Below are positions 11,177 through 22,322 of a stretch of DNA of 64,000 nucleotides, piece after piece; the first letter of the stretch is position 1, and each line of letters starts with the position of its first letter. The stretch covers positions 62,001 to 126,000 of the forward strand of contig CACEDQ010000001.1 of NCBI GenBank assembly GCA_902558375.1, in the 5' to 3' direction. This stretch comes from an uncultured SAR86 cluster bacterium. Its GTDB lineage: Bacteria > Pseudomonadota > Gammaproteobacteria > Magnimaribacterales > D2472. The translations under genes were made by a program, and so were the position numbers. The notes beneath the pieces are model-generated. The model did not search any database. It saw nothing but the letters and a program-made list of their open reading frames with translations, and was not told the origin of the DNA.

Positions 11177-11864
11177 TAGTGACTGGGATGAATGTTTTCT
11201 TTTGCACCATAGGGCGCACGGAGAGACGAGTTTAATTGCAGATGTATTTACGAAAAAAAATGGAAAAATGTCGATCATTGCTAAAGGAGCTAAAAAACCT
11301 AAATCAAAGTTTTTTGGATATTTAACTCCATTTACTAAACTTAAGATTACATATACAGGAAGGTCTGAGTTAAAAACATTAACAAATATAGATAGAGATT
11401 TTTCAGAATTAACAAACAGTCTTTCAAAAAAAAGTTATAGTCTTCTATACATTAATGAGCTGTTAACAAAACTTCTTCCAAAAGATGCAGCGCATGATGA
11501 TTTATTTTTGTTATACGAAAGTTTTTTATTAAAAATTCATTCGGGAGAAAATATCGAACTTACCCTAAGAAGCTTTGAATTAGATATGCTTGAAATGCTA
11601 GGCTATGGAATAGATTTTGAAAATGAAATAGATAAAAACCAATCAATCGACGCTAATAAGAATTATTCATTTATTCCACAAAGAGGCTTTAGAGAGTCAA
11701 GAAACTCTAATTTTTCAGGAAAAGACATTATAAATATTCGCATAAGAAACCTTTCAGAAGTATCAAAAAAACATCTCAAGCACATTACTCAAGAGACAAT
11801 ACATTTTTGTTTAGACGGAAGAGATTTATCAAGTCGAGAAATTTTTAGGAGAATCAAGCAATGA
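11157..11864 (+). CDS. recO: DNA repair protein RecO
   Basis: LLHHRAHGETSLIADVFTKKNGKMSIIAKGAKKPKS; synteny era-recO. Confidence 0.92.
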   Translation: MAEAMTNSDWDECFLLHHRAHGETSLIADVFTKKNGKMSIIAKGAKKPKSKFFGYLTPFTKLKITYTGRSELKTLTNIDRDFSELTNSLSKKSYSLLYINELLTKLLPKDAAHDDLFLLYESFLLKIHSGENIELTLRSFELDMLEMLGYGIDFENEIDKNQSIDANKNYSFIPQRGFRESRNSNFSGKDIINIRIRNLSEVSKKHLKHITQETIHFCLDGRDLSSREIFRRIKQ

Positions 11865-12238
11865 TTTTTGGTATTGGAACAGACATGGTAAAGATCTCAA
11901 GAATTAAAGAAATGAAATCTTTATCAACATTCGCAGAGAAAATACTATCACCTGAAGAGCTTAAAATAGCCTCATCTCATAAAGATGAAAAACTCATTAA
12001 ATTTCTAGCAAAACAATTTGCAGGAAAAGAAGCCATCTCAAAAGCTTTTGGAACTGGATTAAGAAAACCAATTTTATTGAAGGATATTGAAATCTTAAGA
12101 GATGAAAACGGTAAGCCATTATTTAATCCATTAGGAGGAGTAAAAAAAACTATTATTGACTTGGGTATAACTAAGTCTCATGTTAGTCTTGCAGACGAAA
12201 ATGATTACTCAATAGCGTTTGCTATATTAGAATTATGA
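11861..12238 (+). CDS. acpS: Holo-[acyl-carrier-protein] synthase
   Basis: IFGIGTDMVKISRI; FLAKQFAGKEAISKAFGTGLR. Confidence 0.96.
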   Translation: MIFGIGTDMVKISRIKEMKSLSTFAEKILSPEELKIASSHKDEKLIKFLAKQFAGKEAISKAFGTGLRKPILLKDIEILRDENGKPLFNPLGGVKKTIIDLGITKSHVSLADENDYSIAFAILEL

Positions 12239-12879
12239 AAAATATTATTTTGCTAGGCCCTCCGGGCGCAGGAAAGGGTACCCAGGCTGATTTAATTTGC
12301 GACCTATGCAATATTCCTAAAATTAGTACTGGCGATATGCTTCGAGAAGCCGTAGCGTCTGGGAGTGATTTTGGAAAAAAAGTTTCAAATATTCTTGATA
12401 CAGGAGGCCTGGTTTCAGACGAAATAATAGGCGAGTTAATTAAAAATCGTTTAACGCAATCTGATTGCATTAATGGATCTTTGTTTGATGGTGTTCCAAG
12501 AACCCTAGGTCAAGCAGCCGAGCTAAAGAATATGGGAATTGCTTTTACACATGTTATTGAGATTCAGGTAGATGATGAGGTTATTGTTAAAAGAATGTCT
12601 GGAAGAAGAGTTCATCCAGGGTCAGGTAAAAACTATCATATTGATTTTAATCCTCCTCTAATAGATGGTAAAGATGATGAATCCGGAGAACCTCTAATTC
12701 AAAGAGAGGATGATAAACCAGAAACAGTCCTTAAAAGATTGGCTGTATATCACGATCAAACAAAACCTTTATCAGACTTTTATTCTAATCAAGCTCTTCA
12801 AAGTAATTTAAAATATATTACAGTTGACGGATCAAAGTCTGTAGATGATGTTTTTAATTTGATATCTAGTCAAATATAA
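12235..12879 (+). CDS. adk: Adenylate kinase
   Basis: IILLGPPGAGKGTQADLIC; FDGVPRTLGQA; LID domain. Confidence 0.97.
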   Translation: MKNIILLGPPGAGKGTQADLICDLCNIPKISTGDMLREAVASGSDFGKKVSNILDTGGLVSDEIIGELIKNRLTQSDCINGSLFDGVPRTLGQAAELKNMGIAFTHVIEIQVDDEVIVKRMSGRRVHPGSGKNYHIDFNPPLIDGKDDESGEPLIQREDDKPETVLKRLAVYHDQTKPLSDFYSNQALQSNLKYITVDGSKSVDDVFNLISSQI

Positions 12880-12884
12880 GCTTG

Positions 12885-13316
12885 ATGAACGTTTTAGCCA
12901 TACAGAGTTCTGGAAATCAAACCTCTCTTTGTGCAATTATTAAAGATGATGTTCTCCAATACTCCATTAAACATGAAAGAAAAGATAGGCCAAATTGGTC
13001 AGAAATGCTTACAAGCATAGGGCTTGATTCTTTTTTTACTCTAGAAGAAATTGATATTTTTGCATATGCAAATAATTCAAACTCATATACAGCAACACGA
13101 AGTGTTGCAGCTTATTTAAAAGGAATTACTTCGGCTATTAGCAAACCTCTAATTGTTATCGACACAGATGATGTTGATAAGATAGACTCTGATGCTGTGG
13201 CTAAAAAGGCTTTAGACCAGTATCTTAATTCAAAGAATAATATAGACTCATTTAAGCCGGATAATGCAAATCCTATTTATTCTTCAATACCACAATATAA
13301 AAAAGTAAATGAATGA
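12885..13316 (+). CDS. Shortened TsaB-like (tRNA t6A biosynthesis) protein
   Basis: MNVLAIQSSGNQTSLCAII…HERKDRPNWSEML resembles the TsaB N-terminal ASKHA lobe; only about 143 aa. Confidence 0.6.
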   Translation: MNVLAIQSSGNQTSLCAIIKDDVLQYSIKHERKDRPNWSEMLTSIGLDSFFTLEEIDIFAYANNSNSYTATRSVAAYLKGITSAISKPLIVIDTDDVDKIDSDAVAKKALDQYLNSKNNIDSFKPDNANPIYSSIPQYKKVNE

Positions 13317-14100
13317 AGTTTTTCTTAGCTTTCTTTTAGGCTTAATACAAGGATTAACAGAATTTTTACCAATTTCAAGCTCTGCACATTTACTATTTCC
13401 AACTTTATTATTTGGAACAGACGATCTTGGATTGGCATTTGATATAGCCGTTCATGCTGGGACACTAGTTGCTGTAGTATATTTTTTTAGGTCTGAGATT
13501 AAACTTATGATTAAGTCTTTAATTTCTAGAAATAATGCTTTTAACGATAGCAGAAAACTTGCATATTTATTAATAATTGCGACTCTTCCAATTGTTATCG
13601 CAGGTCTATTTGGTACAGATTTTATAGAATCAAATAGAAATAGTATTTCTAGTATTGCATACATGAATCTTTTATTTGCAGGCTTTTTACTTTTTGCATA
13701 TAAATATAGCTCTTCATCTAAAAGCTTAATTGAATTAACAATTGCTGGTGCTATTTGTATAGGTATATTTCAGGTTTTTGCTTTATTTCCTGGAGCATCA
13801 AGATCAGGAACGGCAATTACAGCTGCCTTATTAATAGGATTAAATTTAAAAGATTCATCAAAATTCGCTTTTCTATTGGCAATACCAACTATTTTTGGAG
13901 CACTAGTTTTTTTAATTGGGGATATAGTTCTATATGAAACGCAAATTAATATTATCTCTTTAGTTATTGGTTTTTTAACTTCATGTGTTGTTGCTTTTCT
14001 GACTATAAAGTACTTTCTAATTTTTGTTGAAAAAATTGGCATGTATCCATTTGTAATTTACAGGGTTTTATTGGGAGTTTTATTACTAGTTCTCATATGA
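13309..14100 (+). CDS. uppP: Undecaprenyl-diphosphatase
   Basis: GLIQGLTEFLPISSSAHLLF; FPGASRSGTAITAALLIGL. Confidence 0.97.
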   Translation: MNEVFLSFLLGLIQGLTEFLPISSSAHLLFPTLLFGTDDLGLAFDIAVHAGTLVAVVYFFRSEIKLMIKSLISRNNAFNDSRKLAYLLIIATLPIVIAGLFGTDFIESNRNSISSIAYMNLLFAGFLLFAYKYSSSSKSLIELTIAGAICIGIFQVFALFPGASRSGTAITAALLIGLNLKDSSKFAFLLAIPTIFGALVFLIGDIVLYETQINIISLVIGFLTSCVVAFLTIKYFLIFVEKIGMYPFVIYRVLLGVLLLVLI

Positions 14101-14828
14101 ATTTCCCAATTTATATTGATAACAAAATCTATATAGATTATTTAACTAATGTATTAGGTGTTCCTGAAACAAACATAGTAAATATATATCCTAAAGAACC
14201 AACATTTTTTATATACAAAGAAAGCGGGTTACATTTTGTTATTAATTCACCACAAAAAAAGATAATTCATATAGATTTTTTAAAAGGTCAAATGGGATGG
14301 AGGCTGAGAAGGCCAGATCACGAAACTCTTTTAAAGAAAGCATTAGGTAAAAAAAAAGATAATCTAACAATACTTGATGGAACTGCAGGTTTTTTATCAG
14401 ATACTCTAATTTTTCTAGCCTTGGGGCATAAAGTAATTGCTTGTGAGCAAAGTAGAGTTTTATTTATGTTATTAAATGATGCCATTCATAGAGCAAGAGA
14501 TGAATTAATTTTTTTAACAAATTTGGATTTAGTCCATGGAAATGCTGTCGATATTTATAAAAATACTAAAAATATTGATCTAATCTATCTAGATCCAATG
14601 TATCCTGATAATAAGAAAAATAATGCTAGATCAGGCGTCATGAATGATATAAAAAATATCCTTGAAATTGAGGCAATTACAAATCTAGAAGATCAGATAT
14701 TTTTTGATTTCAAAAAACAAGAATTTAAAAAGATTGTCTTAAAAAGACCAATTAAATCAAAGATAATAGATAGAAACTTAAATTATCAAGTCAAAGGTAA
14801 ATCAACAAGATTTGATGTATATATATAA
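14097..14828 (+). CDS. rsmJ: 16S rRNA (guanine1516-N2)-methyltransferase RsmJ-like
   Basis: ILDGTAGFLSDTLIFLALGHKVIACEQS; LIYLDPMYP. Confidence 0.85.
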   Translation: MNFPIYIDNKIYIDYLTNVLGVPETNIVNIYPKEPTFFIYKESGLHFVINSPQKKIIHIDFLKGQMGWRLRRPDHETLLKKALGKKKDNLTILDGTAGFLSDTLIFLALGHKVIACEQSRVLFMLLNDAIHRARDELIFLTNLDLVHGNAVDIYKNTKNIDLIYLDPMYPDNKKNNARSGVMNDIKNILEIEAITNLEDQIFFDFKKQEFKKIVLKRPIKSKIIDRNLNYQVKGKSTRFDVYI

Positions 14829-14837
14829 GGAGACAAA

Positions 14838-15005
14838 ATGAACCCTTTTACAATGATGAAAGATGCTAAAAATATGGAAAAGATGATGAAGCCAGCTCTA
14901 GAAAAATTTATGAAGGAAGCAGGTTTTGTTAAAAAGGATGAAATTGAACCTTTAAAAAGAAGAATTGCTGAATTAGAGTCTAAGGTATCAAAATTAAAAG
15001 GTTAA
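14838..15005 (+). CDS. Small coiled-coil protein, UbiK/YqiC-like
   Basis: Read from sequence (not in ORF track): MNPFTMMKDAKNMEKMMKPALEKFMKEAGFVKKDEIEPLKRRIAELESKVSKLKG; good RBS (aaggagac). Confidence 0.6.
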   Translation: MNPFTMMKDAKNMEKMMKPALEKFMKEAGFVKKDEIEPLKRRIAELESKVSKLKG

Positions 15006-15034
15006 AAGAAGCAGATATTTCTAGGGTCATTGAA

Positions 15035-15250
15035 ATGGCATGGGAGGACAGAACTCCTTTTGATGCTATTGAGGCAGCCTATGGCCTTAATCAGAATCAA
15101 GTTGAAGATCTGATGAGAAGAAATCTAAAAAAGGGTAGCTATACTCTCTGGAGAGAGAGGGCTAGGGGTCGAAAAACAAAACATGCAGGCTTAAGAGATT
15201 TTAAAGTAGGAAGACATCATTCTTATGACCAAAACAAACTTAAAAATTAA
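15035..15250 (+). CDS. DUF2805/TIGR03643-like small protein
   Basis: WEDRTPFDAIEAAYGLNQNQVEDLMRRNLKKGSYTLWRERARGRKTKH. Confidence 0.75.
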   Translation: MAWEDRTPFDAIEAAYGLNQNQVEDLMRRNLKKGSYTLWRERARGRKTKHAGLRDFKVGRHHSYDQNKLKN

Positions 15251-15542
15251 CCGTATTAGAATAGAAAATCTATATAAATCAATGTTTGTAGAGGTAGACA
15301 ACACTTCTATCACTTGTTCAGATAGTCATATTGAAATTAAACATCATGATAATTTTAATCATGATTCTGCATCATTAGAAATCGAAGAAATAAAAGATAG
15401 CTATTTCATTGTTAGATATTGGGATGGCTATTCACTAGCAGAAATTGAAGAATCAAGTGACTTAGCCAAATCTCTAAAAATTTTTAAACGCCTAGCAAAA
15501 AAAATGGCTAAAAATCTAAGGAGATTTTCTAATAACTTCTAA
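15225..15542 (+). CDS. Hypothetical protein
   Basis: 105-aa ORF overlapping the end of the preceding gene. Confidence 0.5.
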   Translation: MTKTNLKINRIRIENLYKSMFVEVDNTSITCSDSHIEIKHHDNFNHDSASLEIEEIKDSYFIVRYWDGYSLAEIEESSDLAKSLKIFKRLAKKMAKNLRRFSNNF

Positions 15543-15805
15543 TAAATTAAATTTAGTTTAGGTTAGATCTGGGCGTCCTAGATATATAAGTTTATTAAAT
15601 GCCTTTAATAAACAAGAAATAGGCAAAGCAGATCTTATTGTATTGCCTGATATCAATTTTTGGAGAGGAGATAGTTAATATTCTAATAGGGGAGAACAAA
15701 AACTATTAAATGTAATATACAAGCAATACTTGTAGCGAATGTTATTTTATTGGATAAATATTTGTCAAATTTTTTATAAATGCCTATATATAAGCATTTA
15801 AGGGT

Positions 15806-15836
15806 GTATATTTCTGTAGTTATACTACAGATATAC
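15806..15836. terminator. Inverted repeat GTATAT-tt-CTGTAG-ttata-CTACAG-ATATAC downstream of proA
   Basis: 12 paired positions with 2-nt bulge at the 3' end of the proBA operon. Confidence 0.5.
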
Positions 15837-15843
15837 AAACTTT

Positions 15844-17103
15844 TTAATTTCTAGTATGGCCATTTCCATTAACAAGGTATTTAAAACTTGTTAATTGATC
15901 AACTCCAACAGGCCCTCTTGCATGAAATTTTCCAGTAGCTATTCCAATTTCTCCACCAAGACCAAATTCACCACCATCAGCAAATTGAGTAGAAACATTA
16001 TGCATAACTATTGCACTATCTAATTCTTTTTGAAACTTAGAAGCTCTGTTCAGATCTTCTGTAAGAATCGATTCGGTGTGTCCCGATGAGTATTGCTCAA
16101 TATGTTTAATAGCCTCATCTAAGCTATTCACTATTTTTATACTTACAATTGGAAGAAGATATTCAGTTGACCAATCTTCTTCTGATGCTTGTTTAATATT
16201 TTCATTATATTTAAATGTTTCTGAACATCCTCTAATCTCACAAGCTTGTGCTTTTAGCGCATTTATTAGAAGTGGCATAAAATCATTAGCAATTTCTGAA
16301 TGAACAAGTATTGTTTCTACTGCACCGCATATGCCAGGTCTTCGCATTTTTGCATTAATACAAACATCTAATGACTTGTTTTGATTTGCTGATTTATCTA
16401 CAAATATATGACATATACCTTCGAGATGAGCAAAGACTGGAACTCTTGCTTCTTCTTCAACCATCGATACAAGACTTTTACCACCTCTTGGAACTATTAC
16501 ATCTATAGATTGATTTATTCCGTGAAGCATTTGTTTTACAACTTCTCTATCAGTGGTTTTTATAATCTGAATAGCATTTTCATTAATTCCAGCTTCTTTT
16601 AATCCTTTCACCAGTGATTTATGGATTTCTAAACAAGAGTTAATGCCATCAGATCCACCTCTCAATATAGATGCATTACCAGCTTTTAATGATAATGCGC
16701 CAGCATCTGCAGTTACGTTCGGTCTGCTTTCAAATATTATGCCAATTACACCCAAGGGTGTTGAAACTCTTGATATGTGCATACCATTCGGTCGTTGCCA
16801 TGAATCAAGAACTTTTCCAACCGGATCATTAAATGATGCAATTTCAAGAAGGGTGTCGGATATGGACTTGACTCTTTCTCTATTAAGTTGAAGACGGTCT
16901 ATAAAAGATGCAGATAAATTTTTTGATTGACCATTTTCTATGTCAATTGCATTAGCATCTAAAATATCTTGTTGATCAGCAAGTATAAATTTTGACATTG
17001 CGTGCAGTGCATTATTTTTTTGCTCGGAGGTTGTTTTCGCAAGAATTCTTGCTGCTTCTTTAGCCCTTAAACCAATTTGAGTGATGTTAATATCTTTAGT
17101 CAT
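15844..17103 (-). CDS. proA: Glutamate-5-semialdehyde (gamma-glutamyl phosphate) reductase
   Basis: GVIGIIFESRPNVTADAGALSLKAGNASILRGG; FALGGEIGIATGKFHARGPVG-type C-terminus. Confidence 0.97.
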   Translation of the reverse strand: MTKDINITQIGLRAKEAARILAKTTSEQKNNALHAMSKFILADQQDILDANAIDIENGQSKNLSASFIDRLQLNRERVKSISDTLLEIASFNDPVGKVLDSWQRPNGMHISRVSTPLGVIGIIFESRPNVTADAGALSLKAGNASILRGGSDGINSCLEIHKSLVKGLKEAGINENAIQIIKTTDREVVKQMLHGINQSIDVIVPRGGKSLVSMVEEEARVPVFAHLEGICHIFVDKSANQNKSLDVCINAKMRRPGICGAVETILVHSEIANDFMPLLINALKAQACEIRGCSETFKYNENIKQASEEDWSTEYLLPIVSIKIVNSLDEAIKHIEQYSSGHTESILTEDLNRASKFQKELDSAIVMHNVSTQFADGGEFGLGGEIGIATGKFHARGPVGVDQLTSFKYLVNGNGHTRN

Positions 17104-17891
17104 TATGATTTTGCAATAAATTTAGTAGCCTTTGTTTTTTTATTGGAAAGGCTTCTTATTGGCTTTTCTTTTAATCCTGAGGTAATAATAACTGAGCATT
17201 TTGATTTCATACAAATTTCTGCAGCTTCAACTTTTGAAATCATTCCACCCTTACCAAGTTTGTTAGCAGTACCAGCCATATTTCTTATTTTTCTTGTTAT
17301 AGATTTCACTTCTTTAACTAAATCATCATTTTTATTATTTTTTGGCGGTTCTTTATAAAGCCCATCAACATTTGATAATAAAATTAAATAGTTAGCATCT
17401 ACTAATGATGCTAATTGTGCAGCCAGGATATCATTATCGCCAAACTTGATCTCATCAGTGGATGTGGTGTCATTTTCATTAATAATGGGTACACAATTAA
17501 AAGCTAATAAGTTTTCTATAGTTGCAATTGCATTTTTAGATGATCTTTTATTTTTGATATCCGAAGGGGATAAAAGTATTTGAGCTACTTGTTGTTTATG
17601 TTTTTTAAATTCATTCTGCCAAGCTGTCATTAATTCTATTTGACCTCTCGCTGCTACTGCCTGTGATTCGTTTAAAGTGAGATTGTCTTTTAGATTTAAT
17701 TTTCCTCTTCCTAGGGAGATAGCGCCGGATGATACAACAATAATATTTTTATTAGATTTTAGAAGCCAAACTATATCTTTTACTACATTCTTTAGGACAG
17801 TTTTGTTTACACCGCCCCTTGAGTTCGTAAGAAGAGATGACCCTATTTTAATAACTATTTTATTAGAGCTTAAGATACTGTTTTTTTGCAT
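17103..17891 (-). CDS. proB: Glutamate 5-kinase lacking C-terminal PUA domain
   Basis: VIKIGSSLLTNSRGG; INENDTTSTDEIKFGDNDILAAQLASL; ends at 262 aa just after the kinase domain. Confidence 0.93.
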   Translation of the reverse strand: MQKNSILSSNKIVIKIGSSLLTNSRGGVNKTVLKNVVKDIVWLLKSNKNIIVVSSGAISLGRGKLNLKDNLTLNESQAVAARGQIELMTAWQNEFKKHKQQVAQILLSPSDIKNKRSSKNAIATIENLLAFNCVPIINENDTTSTDEIKFGDNDILAAQLASLVDANYLILLSNVDGLYKEPPKNNKNDDLVKEVKSITRKIRNMAGTANKLGKGGMISKVEAAEICMKSKCSVIITSGLKEKPIRSLSNKKTKATKFIAKS

Positions 17892-17944
17892 TTTGCGATT
17901 ATAAGAGTATCTTGTTTTATAACAATTAATTTATACTCATTTCT

Positions 17945-19750
17945 ATGAAAAAAGTATCTATTTTATGCTTATTTTTTTTATCAGCATGTGGGGGAGGTTC
18001 TTCAAATTCACCCCCTGAAACTAATAATAATAACTTTGATATTTTTTTATCGGGACTTAATTCAAATGGTTATAGCTTTGATCAACAAAATATATCTATA
18101 AGTTCAACAGATATAAATTGCTCTTATACTTTAAATAGCAGTGACTTAATTCATTTAGAAAACGATGGTAACAATAATTTTTCATTTAAAAATCCAATAA
18201 TATATGAATCCTCTGAGGTTTTTAATTTTGTTGTCACCACTGTTCCTAAAAGTAATTGCAGAAATGCGAGCAAGACTTTTTCAATAACCGTAAATAAATT
18301 TCCAACAGAATATGAGGCTTATCCTGCAAACACACCAGATCTTGCTACAGAATTTTACCAAGTTAATGACATTGGCTTTGGTGGGATTGTTATAACAGAT
18401 AGATTTTCTGCAACAATATGCTATCCAACTCCAGACGATTGTGAAGTTTGGGAAAATGAACTTTTTGGTCAAGATGCTCATAACATGACTACCGGTGACT
18501 TTAATGGCGATGGGCATGAAGACTTTGCAGTTGCATGGACATTATTTCCTCATACCGTCAGAGAAGATCAGAAAGTTAATGCTCCAATTAATATTTATTT
18601 AAATGATGGTACTGGTAGATATAAAGAAGATATTAATCTATATCAATCAGGCGAAGCTCCAACCCATCCATTTGCTTACAGACTTGTTGCTAAAGATTTT
18701 AATAATGATGGCGTTGATGATTTATTTGCTGGCTCAATGGGTATTCAAGTTAGATATGAAGACTATTCACAGAATCATATTGATCCATATCCTCATTTAT
18801 TGTTGCTATCTGACAATAACGGAAAACTTGTTGAAAGCTCATCAAATATTACAGATGACAATGATGGAAAAGGAATGCTATGTAGTTTTGCTCATGATGC
18901 CAGCGCGGGTGATCCTGATGGTGATGGAGATATAGATATTTATGCATGTAATGTTTTATTAATTAACGATGGAATTGGAAATTTTGAAATCCATCCTTAC
19001 ATTAATTTTGACTGGTCAATTAGTAATAAATATGGCAATCCTATGAGCAGTCTTGTAGTTGATCTAAATAATGATAATTATGATGATTTAGTTTTTTGGA
19101 ATTTTGATAATAGACAGCATTGGTCAGATGCTAATGAAGGGTATATTCTTTTAAGCAATGAAACACCACATATTGAAGACTGGCAAAAAGTAATTTTGCC
19201 TACAGGACCATTTGGAGAAAATCACAATAAATATAATCATGCCGCTTCCGGTGATTTTAATAATGATGGTTATATGGATATTGTTGTTGCAGTCACTAGA
19301 GACGACCCATATTATGAAGGAGCATATATTCAAGTTCTAATTAACGATGGTTCTGGGGTATTAATTGATGAAACATCCTCCAGATTTTCTAATCAACCAA
19401 GGAAAGATTCGCATCATGGTGAGGGTAATATTTATATAAGAGATATGAATAGCGATAATTTTTTGGATATTGTTCATTCAACTCGTGATTATTCAAGCGG
19501 CTATCATGGTGCCCATGTAGCAATAAACGATGGTTATGGAAATTTTAGCTCAATAACAAATGCAGATTTACCAGATAGACCAGATAGTGGATTTAATAAT
19601 TATGATATGTTGATGAAGGGAATGCCAATAAATGCAGACAATTCATCATGTTTAGATCTTATATCTGTAACTGACACTGGTTGGGGAGATGGCAGTGAAG
19701 ATACAAGAAATTATTTATTTACCCTTATCAATTTACAGTGTTACCAATAG
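17945..19750 (+). CDS. Lipoprotein with FG-GAP/VCBS-type repeats
   Basis: Lipobox FFLSACGGGSS; repeated GDFNGDGHEDFAVAW / DFNNDGVDDLFAG / GDFNNDGYMDIVVA. Confidence 0.8.
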   Translation: MKKVSILCLFFLSACGGGSSNSPPETNNNNFDIFLSGLNSNGYSFDQQNISISSTDINCSYTLNSSDLIHLENDGNNNFSFKNPIIYESSEVFNFVVTTVPKSNCRNASKTFSITVNKFPTEYEAYPANTPDLATEFYQVNDIGFGGIVITDRFSATICYPTPDDCEVWENELFGQDAHNMTTGDFNGDGHEDFAVAWTLFPHTVREDQKVNAPINIYLNDGTGRYKEDINLYQSGEAPTHPFAYRLVAKDFNNDGVDDLFAGSMGIQVRYEDYSQNHIDPYPHLLLLSDNNGKLVESSSNITDDNDGKGMLCSFAHDASAGDPDGDGDIDIYACNVLLINDGIGNFEIHPYINFDWSISNKYGNPMSSLVVDLNNDNYDDLVFWNFDNRQHWSDANEGYILLSNETPHIEDWQKVILPTGPFGENHNKYNHAASGDFNNDGYMDIVVAVTRDDPYYEGAYIQVLINDGSGVLIDETSSRFSNQPRKDSHHGEGNIYIRDMNSDNFLDIVHSTRDYSSGYHGAHVAINDGYGNFSSITNADLPDRPDSGFNNYDMLMKGMPINADNSSCLDLISVTDTGWGDGSEDTRNYLFTLINLQCYQ

Positions 19751-19754
19751 ATGT

Positions 19755-19839
19755 TGGTGCCCCATGCCTGAGTCGAACAGGCACTCCCGAAGGAACGCGA
19801 TTTTGAATCGCGCGCGTCTACCAATTCCGCCAATAGGGC
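19755..19839 (-). tRNA. tRNA-Leu(CAA)
   Basis: Reverse strand GCCCTATTGGCGGAATTGGTAGACGCG…TTCAAAA anticodon loop…GTTCGACTC…ATGGGGCACCA; acceptor stem pairs. Confidence 0.93.
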
Positions 19840-19887
19840 ACGGTTGGCATTGTAGCTAAGTATTAACTAATTTAAAATCAGCATCTC

Positions 19888-22012
<2,125 letters not shown>

Positions 22013-22023
22013 GATTTTTTATT

Positions 22024-22317
22024 ATGGAACAGCAACCTTCACTATGGCCAACTTTTGTAATTTTTGGTGGATTATTTTTATTCATGTATTTAATGATTAT
22101 AAGGCCACAAAATAAAAGAAATGCTCAAATTAAAGATATGCTTTCAAAGCTGGAAAAAGGATCAGAGGTTATTGCTGCAAGTGGAATACTTGGAAAAGTT
22201 ATAGATATAAGCGGGGCATATGTTTCTATTGAAATCGGAGAGAATAACGTTATTAAATTACAAAAATCAGCAATTGCTAACATTCTGCCTAAAGGCACTA
22301 TAGATTCAATTAAATAA
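22024..22317 (+). CDS. yajC: Preprotein translocase subunit YajC
   Basis: FLFMYLMIIRPQNKRNAQIKDMLSKLEKGSEVI. Confidence 0.95.
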   Translation: MEQQPSLWPTFVIFGGLFLFMYLMIIRPQNKRNAQIKDMLSKLEKGSEVIAASGILGKVIDISGAYVSIEIGENNVIKLQKSAIANILPKGTIDSIK

Positions 22318-22322
22318 TTCAA

